NCBI RefSeq assembly: GCF_017875275.1
Contig: NZ_JAGGML010000001.1
Coordinates: forward strand, 3,617,001-3,681,000
DNA from: Xanthobacter flavus
GTDB taxonomy: Bacteria > Pseudomonadota > Alphaproteobacteria > Rhizobiales > Xanthobacteraceae
DNA length: 64,000 nucleotides
Direction: 5' to 3'
In this document: positions 7,223-15,378 of the stretch, piece by piece
Numbering within the stretch: the first letter of the stretch is position 1
Layout of the letters: every line of letters starts with the position of its first letter
Notes under the pieces: generated by a model
Told to the model about the DNA's origin: nothing
What the model saw: the letters and a program-made list of their open reading frames with translations, nothing else
Database searches by the model: none
Made by a program: the position numbers and the translations under genes

Positions 7223-10200
7223 ATGGCGACGCTGCTTCTCGGCGCGGCCGGCGGCCTTATCGGCGGCGCGCTGTTCGGACCCATCGGCGCGGTGGCGGGG
7301 CGGGCGCTTGGCGCGCTCGGCGGCTCGGTCATCGACGGGGCGCTTCTCGGCGGCAACCGCTCGCGCCATGCGGAAGGCCCGCGCCTCACCGACCTCGACG
7401 TGATGGCCTCCACCGCCGGTGCACCGCTGCCCCGCATCTACGGCCGCGCGCGCCTCGCCGGACAGGTGATCTGGGCCACCAAGCTCAAGGAGGTGAAGAA
7501 GGAGGAGACGCAGTCCGTCGGTGGCAAGGGCGGCAGCCTTTCCGCCAGCACCACGACCTACACCTATTACGCCAATTTCGCCGTGGCCCTGTGCGAAGGT
7601 CCGGTCTCGCGCATCGGCCGCATCTGGGCGGACGGCAAGCTGCTCGACACGCGCCGCCTGCACATCACCACCCATCTCGGCGGGGCGGACGAGGCGCCGG
7701 ACTCGTGGATCGAGGCGAAGCAGGGCACGCTCGGAACGCCGGCCTATCGCGGCGTCGCCTACCTCACCTTCCGCAATCTGGAACTCACCGACTACGGCAA
7801 CCGCCTGCCGCAGATCACCGTGGAGGTGGAGCGCTCCATCGGCGCGCTGGAGCGCCAGGTGCGCGCGGTGACTTTGATCCCCGGCGCCACCGAATTCGGC
7901 TACGACACGCGCAACATCCGCCAGGTCTATGGCGAGGCGAGCTACGGGCCGGAGAACCGGCACGTCACCTCCTTCTTCAGCGATTTCGAGGCCTCCCTAG
8001 ACCAGCTCCTCGGCGCCTGCCCGAACTTGTCGCGCGTGTCGCTGGTGGTGTCCTGGTTCGGCGACGATCTGCGCGCCGGCCAATGCGCCGTGCGGCCGAA
8101 GTGCGAGCGCACGAACAAGGCGACCGCCCCCGCGCTGTGGAGCGTGGCAGGACAGACGCGGCTCACCACGCCCGCCGTCTCGCAATACGAGGGTCGCGCG
8201 GCCTATGGCGGCACCCCCTCCGACGACAGCGTGGTGCGCGCCATCCAGCGCATGGCGGAGGCGGGGCTGAAGGTGACGCTCAACCCCTTCGTCATGATGG
8301 ACATCCCCGCCGACAACACCCGCCCCGATCCTTGGACCGGCGCCGCCGCCCAGCCGCCCCATCCCTGGCGCGGGCGCATCACCTGCGATCCCGCGCCGGG
8401 GCGGACGGGGACGGTGGACGGCACGGCGGCCTGCCACGCGCAGGTTCAGGCGTTGTTCGGCACGGCCGTGGCGGGGGACTTCACCCGCGTCGGGTCGAGC
8501 GTGATCTATCACGGGCCGGAGGAATGGAGCCTGCGCCGCATGGTGCTGCATTACGCCCATCTCGCCGTCGCGGCGGGCGGGGTGGAGGCCATCCTCATCG
8601 GCTCGGAAATGGCCGCGCTCACCCGCCTCACGGACGACACCGGTGCCTTCCCCGCCGCCGCCGCTCTGGCCGCTCTGGCGGCCGATGTGAAGGCGGTGGT
8701 GGGGCCGGATACCCTCGTCTCCTATGCCGCCGACTGGACGGAATACGGCGCGCAGGTGCTCGCCTCCGGCGTGTGCTTTCCCCTCGATGCGGTGTGGGGC
8801 GCCGATGCGGTGGACTTCATCGGCATCGATTACTACCCCCCGCTCGCCGACTGGCGCGACGGCTCCGCCCATCTCGATGCGGCGCTGGCGCAGTCCATCC
8901 ACGACCGCGCGTATCTGAAGGCCAACCTGCGCCGGGGCGAGGGCTTCGACTGGTTCTATGCGGACGATGCCGCCCGCGCCGCGCAGGACCGCACCGCTAT
9001 CACGGATGGCGCCTTCGGCGAGCCGTGGGTGTATCGCCAGAAGGATCTCTGGTCCTGGTGGGCGAACGCCCATCATGAGCGCATCGCGGGCGTGCGCAGC
9101 GCGACGCCCACCGCTTATGTGCCCGGCGCCAAGCCCATCCGCCTGATGGAGGCGGGATGCCCGGCGGTGGACAAGGGCGCCAACCGGCCGAGCGCCTTCC
9201 CGGATGCGAAATCCGCCGAGAACCGCCTGCCGCCCTTCTCCTCCGGCGCACGGGACGACCTCATCCAGCGCCGCGCGTTGGAGGCCATCCTCGCCACCTT
9301 CGGCGCGGATGCGGACCCCACCGACAACCCCGCCGCGACCCTCTATCCCGGCCGCATGGTCGAGCCCGACGCGCTGTTCCTGTGGAGCTGGGATGCACGG
9401 CCCTATCCCCAGTTCCCCTACGCCACCGACGTGTGGGCGGACGGCGCCAACTGGGCCACCGGCCACTGGCTTACCGGCCGTCTCGGCTCCGCGCCGCTGG
9501 ATGCCCTGGTGGCGACGCTCGCCGCCGATTTCGGCATCACCGACATGGACAGCGCGCAGCTTGCCGGCGCCGTCGAGGGCTATGTGGTGGAGCAGCCCAT
9601 GACCGCCCGCGCCGCGCTGGAGCCGCTCGCCCGCGCCTTCGCCTTCGAGGCGGGGGAGGAGGACGGCCGCATCGTCTTCCGCCCGCGCGGGCAGGGGGCG
9701 GTGGCGGAGATCGCCACCGACGATCTGGTGCAGGTGGAGGGCACGCCGCTTCTCGCCGTCACCCGCGCGCAGGAGACGGAGCTGCCGCTGGAGGTGACGG
9801 TGGGCTTCGTTGATGCCCTGCGCGACTATCGCCGCGCCACCGTCTCCTCCCGCCGCCTCGCGGGGAAGAGCCGGCACGTGACGCAGGCGGACCTCGCGGT
9901 GGTGGCCTCCGACGCGGTGATGGTGCGGGCCGCCGATGTCTGGCTTCAGGACCTGTGGGCCGGGCGCGAGACGCTCTCCTTCTCCCTCCCGCCCTCCTTG
10001 CTCGCGCTCGCCCCCGGAGACCTCGTGCGGCTGACCTTCGATGGCCGCACGCGGCTCGTGGAGATCGTCCGGGTGGAGGAGGCGGAGGCGCTGGCCGTCA
10101 CCGCCCGCACCATCGAGCCGGAGGTGTTCGACGTGGCACTGGCGGAGGAGGGGGCGGGCGCCATCGCGCTGCCCGGCGCCTCCGGCCCGCCCGCCGTGCG

Positions 10201-11119
10201 GGTGCTCGACCTGCCGGCCTTGTCGGAGGCGGAACCCGTTCCGCTGCAATGGCTTGCCGCCGCCGCTTCGCCGTGGCCGGGCACGCTCGCCATCTGGCGC
10301 TCCACCGATGGCGCGACCTTCGAGACGCTGGCGCCCATCACCGCCTCCGCCACCTTCGGCACCCTCACCGCGCCGCTTCCTCCGGGACCGCTGTGGCGGT
10401 TCGACCGGAACAATTGGATGGAGGTGACGCTTGAGACCTCCCTCCTCGTCTCGGCGAGCGAGGCCGAGGTGCTGGCGGGGACCAACCTCCTCGTGCTCCT
10501 GGCCGACGACCGCGCGCCGGAAATCGTCGCCTTCACCGAGGCGGAACTGGTGGATGCGGGCAGCTATCGCCTCAGCGGCCTGCTGCGCGGCCTCGCCGGC
10601 ACGGAAGGCGCGGGGGCGGAAGCGTGGCCTGCAGGCACGCGCATCGTGCGCCTCGACGGCACCTTGGTGAGCGTCGCCAGCGGCGTCGCGGCGCTGGGGC
10701 GCAGCTTCATCTATCGCGTCGGCTCGGCCCGGGACGACCAGGGCGCGGAGGAGGTGACGGAAGTGTCCGCCACCGTCTCCGGCCGCGCGCTCGCGCCGCT
10801 TTCGCCGGTGCATGTGCGGGCGCGGCGGACGGGGGCGGGCGTCGCGCTCTCCTTCATCCGCCGCACCCGCATCGCGGGCGACGGATGGGAGGCGGTGGAG
10901 GTGCCGCTGGGCGAAGCCAGCGAGGCCTACCGGCTCGACATTCTCGATGGCGGGACGGTGCGGCGAACCTTCACCCTCACGTCGCCTGACGCCCTCTATG
11001 CGGCCGCCGACGAGATCGCCGATTTCGGCGCCCCGCAGGCGGAACTCACCGTCCGCATCGCCCAGCTCTCGGCCAGCGTCGGCGCGGGGGCGGCGATGAC
11101 GACAAGCGTGCGGCCGTAA
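7223..11119 (+). CDS. Host-specificity / megatron tail-tip protein, GTA gp15-like
   Basis: 1298 aa, the length expected for the GTA gp15 megatron. A hydrophobic Gly/Ala-rich N-terminus (residues 1-45) is followed by a tail-tip segment (ASTAGAPLPRIYGRARLAGQ, TTTYTYYANFAVALCEGPV). Next comes a glycoside-hydrolase TIM-barrel-like domain with YAADWTEYG and VDFIGIDYYPPLADW, and then phage-tail fibronectin-like and Rcc-type beta domains. The ATG at 7223 is used because the open frame before it is not conserved and runs through the REP pair. It would form the tail tip, contact the recipient surface and help membrane passage. Confidence 0.9.
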   Translation: MATLLLGAAGGLIGGALFGPIGAVAGRALGALGGSVIDGALLGGNRSRHAEGPRLTDLDVMASTAGAPLPRIYGRARLAGQVIWATKLKEVKKEETQSVGGKGGSLSASTTTYTYYANFAVALCEGPVSRIGRIWADGKLLDTRRLHITTHLGGADEAPDSWIEAKQGTLGTPAYRGVAYLTFRNLELTDYGNRLPQITVEVERSIGALERQVRAVTLIPGATEFGYDTRNIRQVYGEASYGPENRHVTSFFSDFEASLDQLLGACPNLSRVSLVVSWFGDDLRAGQCAVRPKCERTNKATAPALWSVAGQTRLTTPAVSQYEGRAAYGGTPSDDSVVRAIQRMAEAGLKVTLNPFVMMDIPADNTRPDPWTGAAAQPPHPWRGRITCDPAPGRTGTVDGTAACHAQVQALFGTAVAGDFTRVGSSVIYHGPEEWSLRRMVLHYAHLAVAAGGVEAILIGSEMAALTRLTDDTGAFPAAAALAALAADVKAVVGPDTLVSYAADWTEYGAQVLASGVCFPLDAVWGADAVDFIGIDYYPPLADWRDGSAHLDAALAQSIHDRAYLKANLRRGEGFDWFYADDAARAAQDRTAITDGAFGEPWVYRQKDLWSWWANAHHERIAGVRSATPTAYVPGAKPIRLMEAGCPAVDKGANRPSAFPDAKSAENRLPPFSSGARDDLIQRRALEAILATFGADADPTDNPAATLYPGRMVEPDALFLWSWDARPYPQFPYATDVWADGANWATGHWLTGRLGSAPLDALVATLAADFGITDMDSAQLAGAVEGYVVEQPMTARAALEPLARAFAFEAGEEDGRIVFRPRGQGAVAEIATDDLVQVEGTPLLAVTRAQETELPLEVTVGFVDALRDYRRATVSSRRLAGKSRHVTQADLAVVASDAVMVRAADVWLQDLWAGRETLSFSLPPSLLALAPGDLVRLTFDGRTRLVEIVRVEEAEALAVTARTIEPEVFDVALAEEGAGAIALPGASGPPAVRVLDLPALSEAEPVPLQWLAAAASPWPGTLAIWRSTDGATFETLAPITASATFGTLTAPLPPGPLWRFDRNNWMEVTLETSLLVSASEAEVLAGTNLLVLLADDRAPEIVAFTEAELVDAGSYRLSGLLRGLAGTEGAGAEAWPAGTRIVRLDGTLVSVASGVAALGRSFIYRVGSARDDQGAEEVTEVSATVSGRALAPLSPVHVRARRTGAGVALSFIRRTRIAGDGWEAVEVPLGEASEAYRLDILDGGTVRRTFTLTSPDALYAAADEIADFGAPQAELTVRIAQLSASVGAGAAMTTSVRP

Positions 11120-11148
11120 GGCTCTTCTCCTTCCTTCGAGGTCCAGCC

Positions 11149-11850
11149 ATGTCCGAGCAATCGGCGAACCTGGCGCTGCCGTATATCGCGGCGGCCCAGG
11201 CGCAGAAGCATGTCACCCATAATGAGGCCATCCGCCGCCTCGACGCCTTCGTGCAACTGGTGCTGGAGAGCGCCACCGCGACCGCGCCGCCGGCCTCACC
11301 CGCCGATGGCGCGCGCTGGTTCGTGCCCATCGGGGCGATGGGTATCTTTGCGGGGCGGGACGGGACGATCGCGGCCTATGAGGCGGGTGCGTTCGACTTC
11401 CTGCCCGTGGCTCAGGGCTTCCTCGCCTTCATCCGCGACGAGGGGCGGCTCGCTGTGTTCGACGGTGGCGCGTGGGTCTCGCCTCTGGCCGCGAGTGCCA
11501 GCCGCGCGGCCATCTCGGCGCGGGTGCTGGAAGAGGATGTGAACCTCTCGGGGGCCTACACCGAAAGCGCGCTCGCCATCCCCGACCGCGCCATCGTGCT
11601 CGCCGTCTCCTGTCGCACTCTGACGGCTGTGACCGGGGCCTCGGCCTATGATTGCGGCATTGCCGGCGAGCCCGCGAAGTTCGGCGGGAGCCTCGGCGCC
11701 GCGGCGGGCGCGACGAACATGGGCGTCATCGGCCCCACTGCCTTCTACGCGCCCACCCCGGTCCGCCTCACCGCCGTCGGCGGCAGCTTCGCGGGCGGCA
11801 CGGTGCGCATCGCCCTTCACCTCCTCCTGTTCGCCGGTCCCGGCGCCTGA
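11149..11850 (+). CDS. DUF2793 protein, putative tail fibre component
   Basis: 233 aa. It begins SANLALPYIAAAQAQKHVTHNEAI, followed by LDAFVQLVLESATAT, the diagnostic DUF2793 N-terminus, then GARWFVP, WDGTI-type beta repeats and DEGRLAVFDGGAWV. In R. capsulatus, as I recall, a DUF2793 protein encoded away from the main cluster acts as a GTA tail fibre. Here the gene directly follows gp15, so a receptor-binding role is likely. The C-terminal 100 residues are beta-rich and probably variable. A TTCGAGG element precedes the ATG. Confidence 0.8.
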   Translation: MSEQSANLALPYIAAAQAQKHVTHNEAIRRLDAFVQLVLESATATAPPASPADGARWFVPIGAMGIFAGRDGTIAAYEAGAFDFLPVAQGFLAFIRDEGRLAVFDGGAWVSPLAASASRAAISARVLEEDVNLSGAYTESALAIPDRAIVLAVSCRTLTAVTGASAYDCGIAGEPAKFGGSLGAAAGATNMGVIGPTAFYAPTPVRLTAVGGSFAGGTVRIALHLLLFAGPGA

Positions 11851-11873
11851 TCCCATCCGCGGAGTGCCTGTCC

Positions 11874-12194
11874 ATGCCCTACGATCCGGCGCGCGATCCC
11901 CTCAGCGGGCTCGCCGCTTCCCTCTCCTCGCCCTCGCGCCACCTGGTGGCGGTGACGCCCTCGGACACCGAGGACCTGCCCGTCTACGCCAAGGCCCTGT
12001 GGGTCTTCGTGCCGGAGGACGTGGCGGGCGGCGTCGCCACCATCCGCATCACGCCCGTCGGGAGTGCGGACGACGCGGTGGTCGACGTCCGCGCGCTCGC
12101 CGGCCTCCAGCCGCTGCCACCGTGCCAGGTGCGCCGGGTCTGGGTCGCCGGCACCAGCGCCGGCCTGTCCGTCTATGCGCTGACCGATCGCTGA
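11874..12194 (+). CDS. Spike base protein, Rcc01079-like
   Basis: 106 aa. The sequence LVAVTPSDTEDLPVYAKALWV, then PLPPCQVRRVWVAGTSAGLSVYAL fits the small beta protein family that includes R. capsulatus Rcc01079 (head-spike base, GhsA). Its landmarks are VTPSD-x-x-DL at the start and RRV-x-x-x-GT-x-A at the end. In R. capsulatus the head spikes help particles bind the capsule and are encoded separately. Here the gene is co-linear with the main cluster. A general phage beta-sandwich accessory protein is the alternative. Confidence 0.65.
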   Translation: MPYDPARDPLSGLAASLSSPSRHLVAVTPSDTEDLPVYAKALWVFVPEDVAGGVATIRITPVGSADDAVVDVRALAGLQPLPPCQVRRVWVAGTSAGLSVYALTDR

Positions 12195-12202
12195 GGCCCG
12201 CC

Positions 12203-12397
12203 ATGCTCGGCCCCGGCACAGACGCCCCGCGCACGGCCGTGGGCCGTGGCCGCGCCGCGCGCGCGCGCAGCATCCCCCTTCCCGGCCCGCCGCCCGGCTG
12301 CGGCTGGGTTTTCGTCACCGACCCTTCCGGTGCGCACCGGCCCGTCTTCGTCATCGACGGCGACGGACGGCAGCGGCCAGTTTACGTGGAGCTTTGA
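12203..12397 (+). CDS. Small hypothetical protein next to the spike genes
   Basis: 64 aa, not recognised. It has a basic Arg/Ala-rich N-terminus with PLPGPPPGCGWVFVTDP, then a short beta-like end with HRPVFVIDGDGRQRPVYVEL. The ATG at 12203 lies 8 nt behind the spike-base stop, and its stop lies 2 nt before the ATG of the SGNH hydrolase gene. The tight packing argues for a real gene of the same operon, but no function can be assigned. Confidence 0.5.
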   Translation: MLGPGTDAPRTAVGRGRAARARSIPLPGPPPGCGWVFVTDPSGAHRPVFVIDGDGRQRPVYVEL

Positions 12398-12399
12398 GG

Positions 12400-13725
12400 A
12401 TGACCGATTTCACCCTTCCCGGCGTCGCCATGTCCGATGCCGTCGGCCGCCTCGCCGCCGTTGGCGCGCAGACCGTCGTCATCACCGGCGACAGCATCAC
12501 CCAGCAGATGGGCTACACCGACAACGTCATCACCCAGTTCGACATTTCCTACGCGGTGTGGGCCAACGCCGTGATGGGCGGACGCTTCACCTTCCTCAAC
12601 AATGCCGGTGTCGGCTCGACCCGGTCCGACACGATGCTGGCGAACATGGACGAAAAGGTCCTCGCCTATCAGCCCGACTGGTGCTGGATGCTGATCGGCG
12701 CCAATGACGCCAACGCCTCCACCGGCACCTCGGCGGAGATCATCGCGGGCTTCAAGACCAATGTCTCCGCCGCCATCGCGAAGTGCCGCGCGGCGGGCGT
12801 GCGCGTGCTCATCGGCACCATCATGCCCACGCTGTCCAGCAACACCAGCTGGAGCGCGGAGCGGGTCTATCGCGTGCATACCATGAACAGCTGGATCCGC
12901 GCGCTGCCCCACACCTATCCCGGGCTCGTGGTTGCGGACTTCGCCGCCGCGCTCGTCGATCCCACCAGCGCCACCGGCCAGCCGAAGAGCGGCTATCTGC
13001 AGGCGGACGACGGCATCCATCCCAGCCACAAGGGCGCCTATTACATGGGCCTCGTGGTGAAGGAGGCGCTGGAGGGCATCACCCCCAAGGCGCCCCGGCT
13101 GGTGGCATCGGTGACGGATACCTACGGCTATAATTCCGCCGGGCAGCAGATGTTCGACAATCCGCTGTTCACCACCACCTCGGGCGGCACGAACTCCACC
13201 TCCGGCACCATCACGGGCACTGTTCCGGGCGGATGTACTCTGCTGAAGTCCGGCACCTGGGGGAGCTCCTATGGGGCCTCCGACACGGTGGCGCGGGCGG
13301 ACGGCTTCGGCAACGACTGGCGCGTGACGGTGACCAATACCGGCGCCAATGAAGACAACCTCTCCCTCTCCTCCTTCAACCTCAGCGCCCGCTTCGCGGC
13401 CGGCGACAAGGTGTTCGCCACCGCCTCGGTGGCGGCGTCGGGGCTCGCGCAGTGGAAGGGCGCCAGCTTCTTCGTGGAATCCACCTCCGGCTCCACCACC
13501 TATCGCGCCGGAGCGCTGGAGCGGGCGACGACGGACGATCCCGCGGCGGCGGTGGGCACCTTCTTCCAGGGCGATCACGAGGTGACGCTGGTGACGGGCG
13601 TGCTCACCATCCCGGAGGGCTTCTCCAGCTTCTACTGGCGCGCGCGGCCGCGCTGGATTGCCGCCGGCGGCACCGGCGTCGTCCGCATCGGCCGCGTCGG
13701 CATCTGGAAGATCCCCGCCGCCTGA
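12400..13725 (+). CDS. SGNH/GDSL hydrolase, putative spike or fibre esterase
   Basis: 441 aa. The N-terminal 225 residues carry SGNH blocks: block I VVITGDSITQQMG (nucleophile Ser32), block III with LIGANDANA, and block V DDGIHPSHKG (catalytic Asp/His). The remaining 210 residues are Ser/Thr/Gly-rich and beta-like (TSGGTNSTSGTITGTVPGG), suiting a trimeric fibre or carbohydrate-binding tip. ATG 12400 is chosen over the in-frame TTG at 12394 because a GGAG at 12388-12391 is properly spaced for it. It probably deacetylates or hydrolyses surface polysaccharide during adsorption; this is inferred from context. Confidence 0.8.
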   Translation: MTDFTLPGVAMSDAVGRLAAVGAQTVVITGDSITQQMGYTDNVITQFDISYAVWANAVMGGRFTFLNNAGVGSTRSDTMLANMDEKVLAYQPDWCWMLIGANDANASTGTSAEIIAGFKTNVSAAIAKCRAAGVRVLIGTIMPTLSSNTSWSAERVYRVHTMNSWIRALPHTYPGLVVADFAAALVDPTSATGQPKSGYLQADDGIHPSHKGAYYMGLVVKEALEGITPKAPRLVASVTDTYGYNSAGQQMFDNPLFTTTSGGTNSTSGTITGTVPGGCTLLKSGTWGSSYGASDTVARADGFGNDWRVTVTNTGANEDNLSLSSFNLSARFAAGDKVFATASVAASGLAQWKGASFFVESTSGSTTYRAGALERATTDDPAAAVGTFFQGDHEVTLVTGVLTIPEGFSSFYWRARPRWIAAGGTGVVRIGRVGIWKIPAA

Positions 13726-13777
13726 GCCGCGCCACCGGGCGGCCGTCCACGGCGGCTGCCTGCCTCCGATCCCTTCC

Positions 13778-13804
13778 GGGGCTCCGCATCGCGGGGCCCC
13801 TTTC
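13778..13804 (+). terminator. Intrinsic terminator after the SGNH hydrolase
   Basis: A 10-bp stem, GGGGCTCCGC (13778-13787) with GCGGGGCCCC (13791-13800) including one G-T wobble, has a 3-nt ATC loop and is followed by TTTCGCTTTC. It would end the tail/fibre transcript and leave the lysis genes under separate control or read-through. Confidence 0.65.
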
Positions 13805-13825
13805 GCTTTCCGGAAAGGCCCGGTC

Positions 13826-14686
13826 ATGGTCGCGCAGAATTTCGCGCCGGCGCTCGCCGCCGTGCTCCGCCACGAGGGCGGCTATTCCAACCATCCCGAC
13901 GATCCCGGCGGCCCCACCATGAAGGGCGTCATCCAGCGCGTCTACGACGCCTGGCGGCGCTCGAAGGGGCTCGCCTTGCGTCCGGTCCGCGAGATCGAGG
14001 ACGCCGAGCTGAAGGAAATCTATCGTCGCCAGTATTGGGACGCCGTGCGCGCCGACGAACTGCCCGACGGCATCGACTATGTGGTGTTCGACGGCGCGGT
14101 GAATTCCGGCCCGGCGCAATCTGCGAAGTGGCTCCAGCGCGCGCTCTCCCTCTCCGCCGACGGGCAGGTGGGGGAGGTGACGCTCGCTGCCGCGCGCGCC
14201 ACCGCCGAGCATGCGCCGGCCCGCCTCGTGGACGACATCTGCGACCGCCGCCTCGCCATGCTCCAGGCGCTGCGCACCTGGCCGGTCTTCGGCAAGGGCT
14301 GGGGCCGGCGCGTCGCCGACGTGCGCAAGCTCGGGAAATCCTGGGCGACCGGCGGGCGGACCTCTTCCGTCGCCGTGCCGGCCAAGGACGGGGAGGGGGC
14401 CAAGGGCGCGCTGGCGAGCGCGAAGCCCGCGCCGCGACCCGAGGCGGGCGCGGGTGCCGTGGCCGGCGGCCTCGTTGCCTCCACCGTGGCCGAGGCGGCG
14501 CGGCAGATCGAGCCCCACGCCGCCGGCTCGCCTTTGCTGGCCAATGTCTTCGCCGCGCTCACCCTGCTCGGCCTCCTCGCCACCCTCGCGGGCCTCGCCT
14601 GGGTCTGGTGGAGCGCGCACGCGGGGGCGAAGCGGGCCGAGGTGCTCGACCTCGGCACCGGCGCGGCCGGGGAGGCGAAGCCGTGA
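13826..14686 (+). CDS. GH108 endolysin with C-terminal membrane segment
   Basis: 286 aa. It begins with the glycosyl hydrolase 108 signature FAPALAAVLRHEGGYSNHPDDPGG (read in two parts around Glu17, the catalytic acid) followed by GGPTMKGV. The middle (residues 80-170: DYVVFDGAVNSGPAQSAKWL, LSADGQVGEVTL) is the predicted peptidoglycan-binding/lysozyme-like C-domain. An Ala/Pro linker and one transmembrane helix (about residues 247-272, LLANVFAALTLLGLLATLAG) follow, so it may be a membrane-tethered endolysin. It degrades murein for particle release. The stop overlaps the next GTG. Confidence 0.85.
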   Translation: MVAQNFAPALAAVLRHEGGYSNHPDDPGGPTMKGVIQRVYDAWRRSKGLALRPVREIEDAELKEIYRRQYWDAVRADELPDGIDYVVFDGAVNSGPAQSAKWLQRALSLSADGQVGEVTLAAARATAEHAPARLVDDICDRRLAMLQALRTWPVFGKGWGRRVADVRKLGKSWATGGRTSSVAVPAKDGEGAKGALASAKPAPRPEAGAGAVAGGLVASTVAEAARQIEPHAAGSPLLANVFAALTLLGLLATLAGLAWVWWSAHAGAKRAEVLDLGTGAAGEAKP

Positions 14687-15003
14687 GCGGGGCGCTCGAC
14701 GCCCTAGCGGGTTTCCTCGGCTACGGCGTGCCGTGGTGGGCCTGGGGCATTCCCGGCGGCCTCGCCGTGGCGGTGCTGCTGCGCCTGTTCGGCGTGCGGG
14801 CGGCGGGGATCGCCGCCGCCGTCCTCGCCGTCGTCCTCGTCACCCGGCGCGCCGCCCAGCGCGGCTATGACCGCGCCCTGAAGGAAGGAGAACGCGATGT
14901 CTCGGAAAGCCTTTCTGCCGCGCGGTCTGCGCGGGATGCTGCCGCTCGCCGCGACGGCGATGCTGGCCGGCTGCGCGACGACGACGGGTTCCGGCGCGAC
15001 TAG
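14683..15003 (+). CDS. Two-helix membrane protein, holin or inner-membrane spanin candidate
   Basis: 106 aa from GTG 14683, coupled to the endolysin by overlap. It has two hydrophobic helices (WWAWGIPGGLAVAVLLRLF and AAGIAAAVLAVVLVTRR), then a charged helical tail (RALKEGERDVSESLSAARSARDAAARR). The last 107 nt overlap the downstream lipoprotein gene in another frame. A membrane protein overlapped by a lipoprotein gene behind an endolysin is the classic Rz/Rz1 arrangement. The two helices could equally mean a holin. Confidence 0.6.
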   Translation: MSGALDALAGFLGYGVPWWAWGIPGGLAVAVLLRLFGVRAAGIAAAVLAVVLVTRRAAQRGYDRALKEGERDVSESLSAARSARDAAARRDGDAGRLRDDDGFRRD

Positions 15004-15118
15004 GGTCTATTGCGGCGCCGCCGCCCCCATCCGCTGGTCCCTCTCCGACACTGACGAGACCATCCGCCAGGCCAAGGCCGCCAACGCGGTTGGCCGACGC
15101 CTGTGCGGCTGGCGGTGA
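14897..15118 (+). CDS. Rz1-like outer-membrane lipoprotein (o-spanin candidate)
   Basis: 73 aa with a lipoprotein signal: basic MSRKAFLPRGLRG, hydrophobic core, and lipobox LAGC with Cys26. The 48-residue mature part has PIRWSLSDTDETIRQAKAAN and a second Cys pair (C-G near the start, LCGW at the end); DTDETI-x-Q-x-x-x-NAV is common in lysis-cassette lipoproteins of phages. The ATG has an excellent AAGGAG 6 nt upstream. The first half of the gene lies inside the preceding gene. A role in disrupting the outer membrane in the last lysis step is inferred. Confidence 0.65.
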   Translation: MSRKAFLPRGLRGMLPLAATAMLAGCATTTGSGATRVYCGAAAPIRWSLSDTDETIRQAKAANAVGRRLCGWR

Positions 15119-15378
15119 GTGGCGCGCCGGGAGCCCCCCATTAAGCCCGCGCGGCGCTTGAGCGTGACCTCCCAAAAACAACCGCGCGGCGCTTGAGCGT
15201 GACCGCCCAAAAACAACCGCGCGGCGCTTGAGCGTGGCCCGCTTGGCACCGGTTGAAGACCGGGGCCGACGGCCCAAGCGCTTGCTGCGGCGCCCCGTCA
15301 TCGCTGACAGGCGTGCAAGGCTCTGTCATTCTTGGCCTCTGTCGCTTAAGGAGGATCAGGCGAAGGCGGAGGGGCACC
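15119..15378. other. Intergenic region holding tandem repeats and the two-component promoter
   Basis: This 260-bp gap contains three 35-bp direct repeats (15148-15237), then about 140 bp that should contain the promoter of the response regulator and sensor genes. The regulator GTG at 15379 has GGAGG at 15369-15373. I see no small gene here. Confidence 0.6.
15148..15237 (+). repeat. Three tandem 35-bp direct repeats
   Basis: Copies begin at 15148, 15183 and 15218 with an exact period of 35. Each starts CGCGCGGCGCTTGAGCGTG. The first two continue ACC(T/G)CCCAAAAACAAC with one difference, and the third is cut after about 20 bp. The unit contains the near-palindrome GCGCTTGAGCG. The array lies between the lysis genes and the two-component promoter, so it may bind a regulator. 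It has no spacers and is not a CRISPR. Confidence 0.8.

Noticed and set aside
7997-10813. 938-aa minus-strand open frame antisense to gp15
   Set aside because: Long shadow frames are common opposite high-GC genes. The sequence is His/Arg/Gly-rich with no family signature, while the sense strand is a clear GTA gp15.
18-15118. Intact temperate prophage
   Set aside because: No integrase, repressor, replication gene or attachment repeat is visible in the window, and the gene order is that of a GTA. The upstream side is not visible, so this is provisional.
15148-15237. Possible CRISPR array
   Set aside because: The units are contiguous with no spacers, there are only three of them, and no cas genes are present.
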